Source: Dokdonella sp. | GTDB lineage: Bacteria; Pseudomonadota; Gammaproteobacteria; Xanthomonadales; Rhodanobacteraceae | DNA: 64,000 bases | NCBI GenBank assembly: GCA_024707225.1 | Contig: JANQAE010000002.1 | Location: forward strand, 372,001-436,000 | Direction of reading: 5' to 3' | Shown here: positions 44,233 to 54,139 of the stretch, piece by piece | Layout: every line of letters begins with the position of its first letter | How positions within the stretch are numbered: position 1 is the stretch's first letter | Position numbers and translations under genes: made by a program | Notes under the pieces: generated by a model | What the model was told of the DNA's origin: nothing | Databases searched by the model: none | Seen by the model: only the letters and a program-made list of their open reading frames with translations

Positions 44233-46648
44233 ATGAGCTCGCGCGTCTACCAATTCTGCGGATTCGAACTCAACGCCGCGACGCGCGAGCTGCGATACCC
44301 GGACGGCCGGACCCTGGTTCTTCCGGTGCGCGTCTTCGACTGCGTGTCGCATCTCATCGAGCATCGCGATCGCGCGGTCGGCCGAGACGAGCTGATCGTC
44401 GTCGTCTGGAACCGGTCCGACATCAAGGACAACATGCTCGCGCAGCTGGTGACGCGGACGCGCCGCCTGCTCGAGGACACCGGAGAGGTCCAGCGGATCA
44501 TTCGCACGGTGACCGGTTACGGCTACCACTGGATCGCCAGGACGGCCGTATGCGCGCCTTCCGACGCGGCCGACACGTCGATCGCTCGCACTTCTTCCGA
44601 TGCCGAAAAGGCCGGTCTCGCCGCCGCCGTCGCCACCCCGCAGTCGCGCTCGTCGACGCTCGGACGCACGGCCCGGACGGTCGCCGTGGTCTGTGCGATC
44701 GGCCTGCTCGCATTCGGCGGCTGGCGATCGATGACCGGTCCATCCGAGGCGCGTGTCGCGGCCCGGGCGCCGCTGCCGGCCCAGACGCTGCCGACCCTGG
44801 TGCTTCCCGCCGTCGTCACACCGGTCGGCAGTCAGGAATGGCTGCGAATCGGCGTCATGGCGATGGTCGCCGAACGCCTGCAGCTGGCCGGGCAAGCCGT
44901 CATCAAGCCCGAAAGTTCAGTGGCGCTGACGCAAGGGGCCGACGTGGCGGCCATGCGCGAAAGCGACTTTTTCTCGTCTGGCCGATCTGGCGTCGGCCAA
45001 TGCCGTTGTGCTGGCGCACGTGAGCGAAGTCGAGAGCGGCTGGCAGGTCAGGCTGGAGCAGGTCCACGGAGAAGGCGTCATGCGGCTTGCGGTCGACGCC
45101 GTCGCGTCGCACCCGACCGATGCGGCGAGTCAGGCGACGGACCGGCTTCTCGTCGCACTGGGTTTTCCCGCGTCTCCGGCATCCTCCGGCGTCGACCGGC
45201 AGCTGATGCTGACGATGAAGCAAGTGCAGGCTGCGCTGATCGGCGGTCGAACGGATGCCGCTCGCGAACTCTTGACCCTGGCCAGGGACACGTTTCCCGA
45301 ATCATCCGAATGGGCGTACCAGCTCGCGCGAATCGAGGCCATGGAGGGCGATCTCGACTCGGCCGAGGCGTCTCTGGCGTCCGTCCTGTCCGAGACCTCG
45401 GTTCACGACGATCCGGTCGCGGCGGCTCGCGCGAAGAATCTGCTCGGGATCGTCTGCTACAAAAAAGGTGATCCCGACTGCGTGAAGCGCCATTCGCAAG
45501 GCGCGATCGATCTGTTGATCGATTCGGAGGGGGCGGCCGACGAGCTGGGCCGGTCCTATTTCGTGCGCTCGATGGCGACGTTCGCAACCGGTGAATGGGA
45601 GGCGTCGCTGGACGATCTGGCGCGTGCCCGGATGCTCTGGACGGCTTCCGGAGATCGTCTCGGCATCGCGCGCATCGACAGCAACAGGGGCATCATCTAC
45701 CGGCAGCGGGCGCGCACTCACGAGGCCGTCGCGCTGCTGGAAGACGCCGCGAATCAATTGCAGGCGTTCCATTCGGTCTCCGACGAAGCCATGGCGAGGT
45801 CGAATCTGGTCCTGGCCCTGCTCGACGAGGGCCGTCCCGTCGACGCGATCAGGCACGAGCCGCGTCTGCGAGAGCTGGCCGAGCTCGGCCGCCGCTACGG
45901 GCTGGGCGCCGGACTCGATCTGATCCGCGCCAATTTGCTGATCCGCAACGGAAGAATGACCGATGCCTCCAGGATCGTCGAAGCGCTGCACGTCTTGGAC
46001 GAGGGTGAATCGTCTCCGCCCGCCAGCGCCGAGGCCTATTCGGTGGCTGCGATCGACGCGTTGGCGCGGGAGCGTTTCGACTTTGCCGAGCGGGTGACCA
46101 GCGACGCGATCGCGCTCGACTCGAACAAGCGTTGCAACCCGCGCGGTATGGCCAAGCAATATCTGACGCTGGCCCGTCTGCGCGCGCGGCACGATCCGGA
46201 CGGCGCCGCTTCGCTGAGCGATCGCCTGATCGAGGTGCTGCCGCACGAAGGGCGTGACCAGGCCAGACTGTATGCCCATCTGATCGACGCCAATGTCGCC
46301 GTTGCACGAAACGAGCCTCGGGCCGTCCAGACGGCGCTCGACGCGGCGTATGCGCTCGCTCAGTCGAGCAGCGCGCCTTACGACCGATTGGCGGTCGCGG
46401 AGACCTTCGTGCCCTGGTTGCTCGCCAACGACGACCTCGTCCAGGCGACCCGGCTCGTCGGCAGCCTGGGCGGCATGGCCCAGCAGAACTTCGAGGCAGC
46501 CGTGCTGGAGCTGCGGCTGTACCGCGACACCGGTCCCTGGCAGGCGTGGCTGGGCGCCTACGACCGTGCGGTTGCGCTCGCGGGGGAACGGGCGGTGCCG
46601 GCCGACCTGCGTCCGCGATCGGGTCAGATCCCCCTGACGATGCGCTGA
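44233..46648 (+). CDS. CadC/ToxR-like winged-helix membrane regulator with TPR region (one frameshift)
   Basis: A regulator of about 800 residues. An OmpR-type winged helix (about 1-105) ends QRIIRTVTGYGYHWIA. It is followed by a linker, a single membrane helix (TVAVVCAIGLLAFGGW, about 160-175) and a large TPR-like C-terminal region (about 300-790), probably periplasmic. The frame breaks in a T5 run at 44968-44972; with T4 the text continues as RLADLASANAVVLAHVSE. The second frame runs intact to 46648. This layout matches winged-helix, membrane and TPR regulators of gammaproteobacteria. The large exported protein 189 bp downstream is the obvious candidate target. The start is at ATG 44233 (MSSRVYQFCGFELN). 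Confidence 0.82.
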
Positions 46649-46837
46649 CGGATATCCGCAGCGTGCCCCTGGCGGCCAAGCCGCCCCGATCGGCCCTTTT
46701 CAGAGCGCGCATCGGCCGTTAGGTACCGATTTCAGACCGTTTTCATCACACCGGAATGCGCGCTGCCGGCGAATTCACTTCAATCGGAGCGTCAACCTGA
46801 CGCGTTCGACGCCCCATTCCGATTCCGGAGATTCGCC

Positions 46838-49800
46838 ATGCGTGTGTGTCCCCTCCCTTCTGGTCGCGCTGCCGGAAGGACATCGATCCCTCAACCGCCT
46901 CGGCCTTCGCGTGTGCGCCGCAGACACCGGCTCTTCGCGGCGGCCCTGGGTTCACTGCTGGCGGCGAGCGCCTGGGCGGCCGCGTCGCCGGAAAGGCCCA
47001 CGTTGCGGGTTGCGCGAGCCGGGGAGTCGTTCATATCGACCGAAATCCCGGCCGGCACCGGAGCCCCCGCCAATCCGTGGTTCGAGTCGCAGCGGCTCGA
47101 GGGTTCGGCCAACGCCAATCGCGGCGATCAGTTCGGACGTGGCGTCGCCGTCGAAGGATCGACCGCGATCGTCGGAGCGCCCATCACGCGAGCGACCGGT
47201 ACCACGTCCTCCAAGGGCGCTGCGTATGTCTATACGCTCCAGGGCGACCAGTGGGTCGAAACGCAGTTTCTGACCGGCTCGCAGCAGTCCTCCGGAAACT
47301 CGAGCGACAACTATGGGTGGGCGGTTGCCTTGCAGGGGGATACCGCCGTCGTCTCCGCCAAGACCAGCACGCTGGGCGGCGTGCAACGCGGCATTGCCTA
47401 TGTCTATGTGCGGGAGAGCGGCACATGGATCGAGCAGGGCGTGCTGATCCCCGGCGACGGGGGGCAGTTCGACGACTTCGGTGACGTGGTGGCCATCGAC
47501 GGCGACACCGTGGTCGTCGGTGCGCGCGGCCACCGGCCCCAGGCCAATGCCTATGAAGTGGGCGCCGCTTATGTATTCACGCGCAGCGGAGGAACCTGGA
47601 CTCAGCAGGCGAAGCTGATGGCGGACGATTCGGAACTGTGGGCGGGGTTCGGGGCATCGGTCGCCATCGACGGCGACCACCTCCTGGTGGGCCGCACCGG
47701 CCGCAGCGACTACCCCCGGATCGGGACCGTGTACGCGTTCTCGCGCACCGGCACCACCTGGACACAGACGCAGCGGATCCACCGGACCGACGGCGTCGCC
47801 AACGACTACTTCGGAACATCGGTCGCGCTCGACGGTGATACGGCCCTGGTAGGTGCCATCGGCACCGCCACCAATGGGGACTATTCCGGCGCCGTCCACG
47901 CGCTGCAGCGCACCGGCGGCGTATGGACCCAGGTCCAGACCTTGGCGGCCGCGGACGCACAGCCGCTGGACCAGTTCGGCCAATCCCTGGTTCTGCACGG
48001 CGACCGCGTCGTGATCGGCGCGCCCGCCACCAGCCGAGCGTTCAACCTGGAGGGCAGAGCGTATCTGTTCTCGCGCGGGAGCCAAGGCTGGACTCAGGAA
48101 CGGCTCCTCACCAACAGCGCGCCGAGGCGGGGCGAGACCTTCGGGTTCGGTCTCGGGTTGACCGAGGAGTTCGCGTTCGTCGGCGCCCCGTTCTGGAGCG
48201 GCGCATCGGGCTTCACGGGCACCCCGACCGCCGTCATCGTCTTTCGCAATACCGACCGGCCGTACCTGTACGTCGATCCGGCCACGCTCGCCCTGCAGCC
48301 CACCGCGGCGGGCTACACGAGTCCCGTCGGAATCGCCACCATCGGCAACAGCGGTCAGACGTCCGCTCTCGTGACCGCGATCGATGTTCCGGCGGGCCCG
48401 TTCTCGCTGGTCTCGGGTTCTTGCGGGACGCTGCCGTTCAGCCTTGCGCCCGGCGCGCAGTGCACCTTGGGATTCACCTTCTCGCCGCCGTCGGTTCAGA
48501 GCTACTCGGCAGCCGTGCAGATCAGCAGCAACGCCTTGAACAAGGCCGTCACGCTGTCCTTGAGCGGTGCGGGCATTCCGCCCCGGGCGCTGCTCTCGGC
48601 GGTCGATCCGGCCGCCGTCTCGGCCACGATGACGGCCGGCGCAACCTCGAGTGCGACGGTGACGCTCGCCAACGGCGGCACCGCCGCACTCGATTGGCAG
48701 ATGGTCGATCAGGCGAGCGATCCGACGGTGAGCGTCCTGCTCGAGCCCGGCGTCAGCGATACGATCCTTCCGGAAAATACCTTGGCGTGCCTGATGCAGG
48801 GTCCGGTCAGTGCGCCAGCCCATTTCTTCCGCACCTTCGCCCTCTCCGATTTCGCCGTCGACGGCGCTTTTGCGGTGGAGCAGGTCGAGTTCGGCATCGA
48901 GCAAGCCAGCGTAGCGACCGATGTCACGGTGCGCCTGCATCGGCTCGACGGTCCCATGTCGTTCGAGAATCTCGACCTGCTCGCCGAGACCGTCGTTCAC
49001 GTGGAGCCTCAGGCGCTGAGCATGGTCACCGTGCCGATCGCTGCGGATCTCCCCGCGGGTACGACGCTGGTGGTCGAACTGATCACCCCGGACCTGCGCG
49101 AGAGCAGCGGCGTGATCATTCCCGGATCGAACCAGTCCGGTGAAAGTGCCGCTTCGTGGTTTGCGGCGCCCGCGTGCGGCTATGCCCAGCCCACCGCCTA
49201 TTCGAGCATGTTCGGCTTTCCGCCGCCCGTCGTTCACCTGGTCTTGTCGGCGAGCGGGCATCCGATCGACTGTGCGGTACCGCAGTGGCTCGATGCCGAT
49301 CCTCAGAGCGGAGGCATCGCGCCGTTCTCGAGCAGTACGTTCTCGGTTCAAATGGACAGTTCGGGGCTGTCGATCGGCGAGCACACGGCCAACCTGTGCA
49401 TCACGTCCAATGCCGCCAACAGGCCGCTCGTGGCGCTACCGGTCTCGGTCCATGTCGAGGAACCGGTCGCCACGCTGGCACTGGACCCGGGCACCGCGGA
49501 TTTCGGCGGCATCCTGGTCGGCTCCAGCAGCGGAGCGCTCGCCGTTTCGCTCTCGAGCACCGGAAACACGCCGGTCACGATCGATGCCATAGCAGCGGCG
49601 AGCGCGCCGTTCCACGCTGCGCCGGGGAGCTGCCCGGCGGCGCCGTTCACGCTCGCTCCGGCACAGACCTGCGAGCTCGTCTATACGTTCTCGCCGCTCG
49701 ACGCGGGAATCGCCTCGCAGACGCTCGCCGTCACCTCCAGCGCGGGCGACCACACGCTCGTGCTTCGCGGCGAGGGGTTGGCGCCTGCGGCGCTCGCCAT

Positions 49801-50968
49801 GATCGATGGCAGCGGGCAGGTCGCACGCGTCGGCGCACCGTTCGAGCGCCCGCTCGTCCTGCAAGTGCGTGACGGGTCCAATCGGCCGCTGGCCGGAGTT
49901 CCCGTGATGTTCTCGGCCCCCGGTCAGGGCGCCGGTGCGAGCCTCCCGGCGAGCTCGCTCGTCAGCGACGCGAACGGCATCGTCTCGGTCACCGCGGTGG
50001 CCAATTCGCAGGCGGGCGACTACATCGTCGAAGCATCGGCATCCGGTGATGCCGCGCCTCTCGCGTTCGCCCTCAGCAACCGTCTTGCCGCGGCGGACAT
50101 CGCGGTCCAGATCAGTGCCCTCGATGCGTATGCCGTACCGGGCCGTTTCGTCGATTACTGGGTCACGCTGCACAATGCAGGCCCCGACGCCGCCAGTTCG
50201 ATTCAGTTGGAGATGTCCCTCTCCGCGGCGCTCGACGCAAGCGCAACCCAGTGGATCTGCATCGGTCCGGCGTCCTCCGGTTGCACCGCCGGCGGAGCCG
50301 GCGCGCTCAGCGACAGCGTCAATCTGGTCGCGGGAGGAAGCGTGAGCTGGCTCGTCACGGCGCCGGTGCGTCTGGACACCACGGAGGCGGGCGTGCTGAC
50401 TTCGGTCCAGGTGGTCCACGCCGACGACCCCAACGGAAGCAATGACGCCGCCAGCATCTTCACGGTCACGGCATTGTTCCGCGACGGATTCGAGCCTTAC
50501 GGCATCGGCAGCGAGGAAGTGGCCGCACCCGTCCCCGCGTCGAGGTTCTGGGAAAGCGCCGATGTCCTGAGTGTGAACTGGACTGGCCCAGCGCAGCCTC
50601 AGCCTGCGCAGTCGGCAATGATCGCAACGCTGATGGAAAGCCGTGCAGCCGATGCGGCCTCCGCCGGCAGCCAGTTCCGGATCGAGCATCTGGCTGCGTC
50701 AGGTGGAGACTGGTTACGCCTGGTGAGCATCGAGACGGACGGCATGGCGCGAGCGCAGCCCTGGCAGGCGGCCTCTCCGGCCGGCGCCGTCATGATCGCG
50801 GCGGTGCGCGAAGAGGGAGCGGCTTCCGGGCGGTCCGGCACGCTGGTCGTCTCGGCCCGGGACGGCATTGCGGAATGGCAAGCGACGTTGCGTGAATTGA
50901 CCCCTGTATACGCGCTGCGCCATGCCGCTAACGTCGGGGTGTCCGTCATGTCTCGCGAACCGGAATAG
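46838..50968 (+). CDS. Giant exported FG-GAP / choice-of-anchor D / Ig-like / DUF11 protein
   Basis: A 1376-residue exported protein with an Arg-rich N-region and signal sequence (RLFAAALGSLLAASAWAAA, about 31-49). Residues about 85-470 hold seven FG-GAP-like units of the form DxFGxxVAxDGDTxxVGA, a beta-propeller with possible Ca2+ sites. Two choice-of-anchor D (ASH)-like beta domains follow, at about 475-590 and 880-985. A Big-type Ig domain lies at about 1005-1090 and a DUF11-like repeat at 1090-1205. LFRDGFE, the tail motif seen at the ends of other exported proteins, occurs internally near residue 1213 and is followed by about 155 more residues. A terminator-like hairpin lies at 50996-51027. 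It is a likely surface or matrix protein; no enzyme domain was recognised. Confidence 0.82.
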   Translation: MRVCPLPSGRAAGRTSIPQPPRPSRVRRRHRLFAAALGSLLAASAWAAASPERPTLRVARAGESFISTEIPAGTGAPANPWFESQRLEGSANANRGDQFGRGVAVEGSTAIVGAPITRATGTTSSKGAAYVYTLQGDQWVETQFLTGSQQSSGNSSDNYGWAVALQGDTAVVSAKTSTLGGVQRGIAYVYVRESGTWIEQGVLIPGDGGQFDDFGDVVAIDGDTVVVGARGHRPQANAYEVGAAYVFTRSGGTWTQQAKLMADDSELWAGFGASVAIDGDHLLVGRTGRSDYPRIGTVYAFSRTGTTWTQTQRIHRTDGVANDYFGTSVALDGDTALVGAIGTATNGDYSGAVHALQRTGGVWTQVQTLAAADAQPLDQFGQSLVLHGDRVVIGAPATSRAFNLEGRAYLFSRGSQGWTQERLLTNSAPRRGETFGFGLGLTEEFAFVGAPFWSGASGFTGTPTAVIVFRNTDRPYLYVDPATLALQPTAAGYTSPVGIATIGNSGQTSALVTAIDVPAGPFSLVSGSCGTLPFSLAPGAQCTLGFTFSPPSVQSYSAAVQISSNALNKAVTLSLSGAGIPPRALLSAVDPAAVSATMTAGATSSATVTLANGGTAALDWQMVDQASDPTVSVLLEPGVSDTILPENTLACLMQGPVSAPAHFFRTFALSDFAVDGAFAVEQVEFGIEQASVATDVTVRLHRLDGPMSFENLDLLAETVVHVEPQALSMVTVPIAADLPAGTTLVVELITPDLRESSGVIIPGSNQSGESAASWFAAPACGYAQPTAYSSMFGFPPPVVHLVLSASGHPIDCAVPQWLDADPQSGGIAPFSSSTFSVQMDSSGLSIGEHTANLCITSNAANRPLVALPVSVHVEEPVATLALDPGTADFGGILVGSSSGALAVSLSSTGNTPVTIDAIAAASAPFHAAPGSCPAAPFTLAPAQTCELVYTFSPLDAGIASQTLAVTSSAGDHTLVLRGEGLAPAALAMIDGSGQVARVGAPFERPLVLQVRDGSNRPLAGVPVMFSAPGQGAGASLPASSLVSDANGIVSVTAVANSQAGDYIVEASASGDAAPLAFALSNRLAAADIAVQISALDAYAVPGRFVDYWVTLHNAGPDAASSIQLEMSLSAALDASATQWICIGPASSGCTAGGAGALSDSVNLVAGGSVSWLVTAPVRLDTTEAGVLTSVQVVHADDPNGSNDAASIFTVTALFRDGFEPYGIGSEEVAAPVPASRFWESADVLSVNWTGPAQPQPAQSAMIATLMESRAADAASAGSQFRIEHLAASGGDWLRLVSIETDGMARAQPWQAASPAGAVMIAAVREEGAASGRSGTLVVSARDGIAEWQATLRELTPVYALRHAANVGVSVMSREPE

Positions 50969-50995
50969 GCGCCGCTCGGGTCTGCGTCACCGACG

Positions 50996-51027
50996 AAGCG
51001 GGGCACCGGGATTGGAGTGCCCCGCTT
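50996..51027. terminator. Strong hairpin after the giant exported protein gene
   Basis: AAGCGGGGCAC pairs perfectly with GTGCCCCGCTT over 11 bp around a 10-nt loop. It begins 28 bp after the stop codon. The stem ends in TT with no further U-run; as it lies between convergent genes it may serve both strands. Confidence 0.65.
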
Positions 51028-51264
51028 CCATCCGTCGCGGTGGAGGTGCCGCGACCGGGACGCTGACTCGGGACTGGCAGTCGCACCGGTCTGGAGGAAT
51101 ACCGATTTCGCTGGCGACGGATGAGGTCCGGTGCTCGTCCGGCATTCGGCTGGCCGGCGAGCACAGGCCGCATATGTCGGCCGCACGCCGGGAATGCCGG
51201 TCGATGTGACGGCGCAGCCGCACCTGATCTGCGAAACGCCGCCGCGATTGCCGAAGCGCGGATC

Positions 51265-52332
51265 TCAACGCTCGTCGCGTCGGCGCGGACCGACATCGTC
51301 GAAGTACGGTGTCAGTGCCTGGACGAACGCATTGCGCAGCACACCGAGAATCGCCTGCCAGGTGCCGGTCTGCGCGTCGCCGATCGGACCGCTGATCGGA
51401 ATGCGCGTCGCGAACTGGTCGGCCGGGTGGTTCTTGAAGATGCTGACCACGCCCTGCGCCAGCGCCTCCCAGGCGATCCGCAGCGGGTTCTTGCCCTTGC
51501 CGACGTCATCGCGCCAGCTGAAGATCTTCAGGTCGTGGAACAGCGGCTTGGCATAGCCCTCCAGGCGACCGTCGACCGCCTCCAGTTCGAGCACGATCTC
51601 GCCGCTGCCCGACTCGATGTCGAGGTTCGCATAGGCCTGGGCCAGGTCGTTGAGCTGGGTCAGGTCGATGCCGAGCACGCGCAGCGCCAGGTCGAACTCG
51701 TCCATGCGGCCGAACGGATCGAAGTGCGCGTCCAGCTCCATCGACGCATCGCCGAACATCCGGCCGCGCGCGGTCAGGCCGGCGACGCGTTCGCCGGCCT
51801 CGTCTCGCACGTTGGTCAGATTGTCGATCCGCGCCTCCACGCCGGTCATGCGCAGATCGACCGGCGGATCGGAGACGAAGTTGTGGAAGACCACGGTGCC
51901 GCCGTGGACGCGGATCTCGTCGATGCTGATCGGCACCAGGTCGTCCAGACGCTCGCGCCAGTCGACGCCGGCGCCGGTCAGACTGTCGGCCTCGTCGCTG
52001 CCGTCGACGAAATGCACGGTCGGCTGCTGGAAATCGACCTCGGCGACGACCGCGCCGTGCAGCAGCGCGCGCCAGCTGATCAGCACGTCGACGCCGGGTG
52101 CGTCGAGCAGCGGTACCGGCACACCGTCCTTCTGGATGCGCAGACCCTCCAACCGATACGCCCCGCGCCACAGGCTCAGGTCGAAATCGGCGATGCGCCC
52201 GTGGTAGGCGCCCATCGTCGCGAGCCGGTCGTTGATGACGTTCTTGAGTACCGGCGGCAGCGCGAGGCGCACGACGACCAGGACCAGCACGATGACGATC
52301 AGCGCGATCGCGCCCTTGCCGAGCCGTCTCAT
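51265..52332 (-). CDS. DUF748/AsmA-like domain protein
   Basis: A 355-residue protein with an N-terminal membrane anchor (GKGAIALIVIVLVLVVVRLAL, about 5-26). The periplasmic beta-rich region follows the DUF748 pattern: IADFDLSLWRGAYRLEGLRIQK, DVLISWRALLHGAVVAEVDFQQP, SIDEIRVHGGTVVFHNF and LRVLGIDLTQLNDLAQAYANLDIESGSGEIVLEL. DUF748 is related to AsmA/TamB-like proteins that form lipid-conducting grooves, so a role in envelope lipid traffic is possible. The start at 52332 places the anchor at the N-terminus. No partner gene is apparent. Confidence 0.82.
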   Translation of the reverse strand: MRRLGKGAIALIVIVLVLVVVRLALPPVLKNVINDRLATMGAYHGRIADFDLSLWRGAYRLEGLRIQKDGVPVPLLDAPGVDVLISWRALLHGAVVAEVDFQQPTVHFVDGSDEADSLTGAGVDWRERLDDLVPISIDEIRVHGGTVVFHNFVSDPPVDLRMTGVEARIDNLTNVRDEAGERVAGLTARGRMFGDASMELDAHFDPFGRMDEFDLALRVLGIDLTQLNDLAQAYANLDIESGSGEIVLELEAVDGRLEGYAKPLFHDLKIFSWRDDVGKGKNPLRIAWEALAQGVVSIFKNHPADQFATRIPISGPIGDAQTGTWQAILGVLRNAFVQALTPYFDDVGPRRRDER

Positions 52333-52506
52333 GGCCGCACCCCGATCGGCCGCGCGATCGAGGCGCGAGTGCCGACGCGCCCGCGCGCGGCGGGGGCGGA
52401 ATTCGCAGGGCTGGCGGAAGCAGCGGATGCGGACATGGCGATCTCCGGCACGGACCGGCACTCAGCGTGGCGCGGCGCGGATGGCTCCAACGTGAACTGG
52501 CGCCGC

Positions 52507-53004
52507 TCAGGTCAGCACCGAGGTCGCCTCGAACGGCAGCAGTCGGGCGCCGCCCGCGGTCAGCATCGCCTCGATGCGCGGCAGCGCCTCCTCCTCGGCA
52601 TCGACGACGACCAGGACGCGGCCGCTCTCGATCTCGGCCTCGAAGTGGCGGCGGATCGGATTGGGCACGGTCGAGCCGACCAGGGCCGAACTCCAGGTGC
52701 CGACGGCCGCGCCGGCCAGCGTCAGCAAGGCGACACCGGCGACCGTGATGCCGATCGGCGGCACGCTGATCGCAGCGATGCCGGCCAGCAGACCCATCGC
52801 GCCGCCGCCGGCCGCACCGCGCATCGCCGCCGGCATCAGATCGCTCTCGACGTTGATGCGGTCGTCGGGGATCTGACGCAGCTCGATGTCGGATCGGGCA
52901 ATCAGCGAGACGTCCTCGTCGGCGGCGCCGCAGGCCCGTGCCGTTGCCACGGCGGTCTCGGCGGCCGCCACGTCGTTCACCGAAAACACACGTCGCTGTC
53001 TCAT
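52507..53004 (-). CDS. Small membrane-associated stress-type protein (DUF1269/YflT-like), function unknown
   Basis: A 165-residue protein. An N-terminal alpha/beta segment (VFSVNDVAAAETAVATARACGAADEDVSLIARSD) is followed by a glycine-rich hydrophobic hairpin (GAAGGGAMGLLAGIAAISVP and ITVAGVALLTLAGAAVGTW, about 62-105). A second alpha/beta segment (RVLVVVDAEEEALPRIEAMLTAGGARLL) ends it. This layout resembles DUF1269 or general-stress YflT-like proteins, in which two ferredoxin-like halves flank a transmembrane hairpin. The start at 53004 has GGAGAG upstream. I cannot assign a function. Confidence 0.75.
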   Translation of the reverse strand: MRQRRVFSVNDVAAAETAVATARACGAADEDVSLIARSDIELRQIPDDRINVESDLMPAAMRGAAGGGAMGLLAGIAAISVPPIGITVAGVALLTLAGAAVGTWSSALVGSTVPNPIRRHFEAEIESGRVLVVVDAEEEALPRIEAMLTAGGARLLPFEATSVLT

Positions 53005-53204
53005 TGCGCTCTCCTCGCCGGAAACGAAGTCGACGTTCTGCTCGCGGACGGCTGAACCTGCGTCGAGCGGCCGTTCGATTGGGCAAGAAGCCGCGGCGAT
53101 CGGGCATTGGCGGGCTGCGGCCGCGCACGTAGGCTGTCGCACATCGGGCCAACCGTCGGATCGCGCCCCCGCCCGTCGCCCGGGGCGGGGCCCCGGCCCG
53201 GTCC

Positions 53205-53232
53205 GCCTGCTGACACCGCGTTGTCAGCAGGC
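53205..53232. promoter_or_regulatory. Long inverted repeat in a 333-bp divergent intergenic region
   Basis: GCCTGCTGACA and TGTCAGCAGGC form a perfect 11-bp inverted repeat around a 6-nt spacer. It lies between divergently transcribed genes, so it is better read as an operator or cruciform than as a terminator. The rest of 53005-53337 holds nothing else I can name. Confidence 0.5.
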
Positions 53233-53337
53233 CCTCCTTATCGTCGTTCCCATCGCGTCGCCTGCGACGGCCTGCCGCCGTGGACGTGCCGGCGCCCGAC
53301 ACGGCGATGACCTTCCATCCGGATCGAGGAAACCCGC

Positions 53338-53961
53338 ATGCGCAACATCGTCCATCTGTTCGTCTTCGACGGCTTCGCCGACTGGGGAACCGCCCTGGCG
53401 CTGTGCGAGGTCCGCCGCCCCGGCGATTACCGGGTGCGTACCGTGGGACTGCGCCGGGCGCCGGTGCAGTCGATGGGCGGACTGACCGTCGTGCCCGATC
53501 TGACGCTCGAGGAGGTCGACAGCCGCCACGGCGCGCTGATGATCCTGCCGGGCGGCACCGCCTGGGAACGCGGCGAGAACGCCGAGGTCACCGACCATCT
53601 GCCGCGCTGGCATGCGCAGGGCATGGCGATCGGTGCGCTGTGCAGCGGCGTACTGGCATTGGCGCGCGCGGGCCTCCTCGAGCGCCGCCGCCACACGGCC
53701 AATCATCCCGGCCACATCGACACCTTCGTACCCGGCTATGCCGGCGCCGCGCATTACGATGCCGACGCGCTGGCGGTCGGCGAGGCCGGCATCCTGACCG
53801 CCAGCGCGGTCGGCGGCGTCGAGTTCGCGCGCGAGGTGATCCGCCTGCTCGACCTCTACGACAGCCGCGACACCGAGGCCTGGTATCGCCTGTTCAAGTA
53901 CGGCGATCCGCCGTCCTGGCTGGTCGCCGAGACCGCGCCGGCTGCGGCCGTGGAGCGCTAG
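53338..53961 (+). CDS. DJ-1/PfpI family protein
   Basis: A 207-residue class-I glutamine-amidotransferase-like fold. The nucleophile elbow is GALCSGVLALARAG with Cys102, and the partner segment is HPGHIDTFVP. LMILPGGTAWE and ILTASAVGGVEFAREVI are also typical. Members act as glyoxalases, deglycases, chaperones or isonitrile hydratase-like enzymes; this one belongs to the PfpI-like group with no HTH domain. The start at 53338 fits MRNIVHLFVFDGF. A WYL regulator gene follows 178 bp downstream on the same strand and may be co-regulated. Confidence 0.9.
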   Translation: MRNIVHLFVFDGFADWGTALALCEVRRPGDYRVRTVGLRRAPVQSMGGLTVVPDLTLEEVDSRHGALMILPGGTAWERGENAEVTDHLPRWHAQGMAIGALCSGVLALARAGLLERRRHTANHPGHIDTFVPGYAGAAHYDADALAVGEAGILTASAVGGVEFAREVIRLLDLYDSRDTEAWYRLFKYGDPPSWLVAETAPAAAVER

Positions 53962-54139
53962 GTGCGGCCTGGCGCCGTCGCCGTCGGGCGCGGCGCGGCC
54001 GGCCGCCGGTCGCGGTAGACGCGGTGCCCGCCGCGACGCCCGCGTTCGACCGGCCCTGGCCCGAAGCGCCGGCCCGGTCGGCTGCGCCGCGGCGATCGGA
54101 CGCCTGGCGCGCGCCGCGGCGCCCGGCGATCATCGCGCC

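Noticed and set aside
50996-51027. Hairpin read as a mobile-element end or attachment site
   Set aside because: It is a single stem-loop after a stop codon with no target duplication, transposase or integrase nearby; terminator is simpler.
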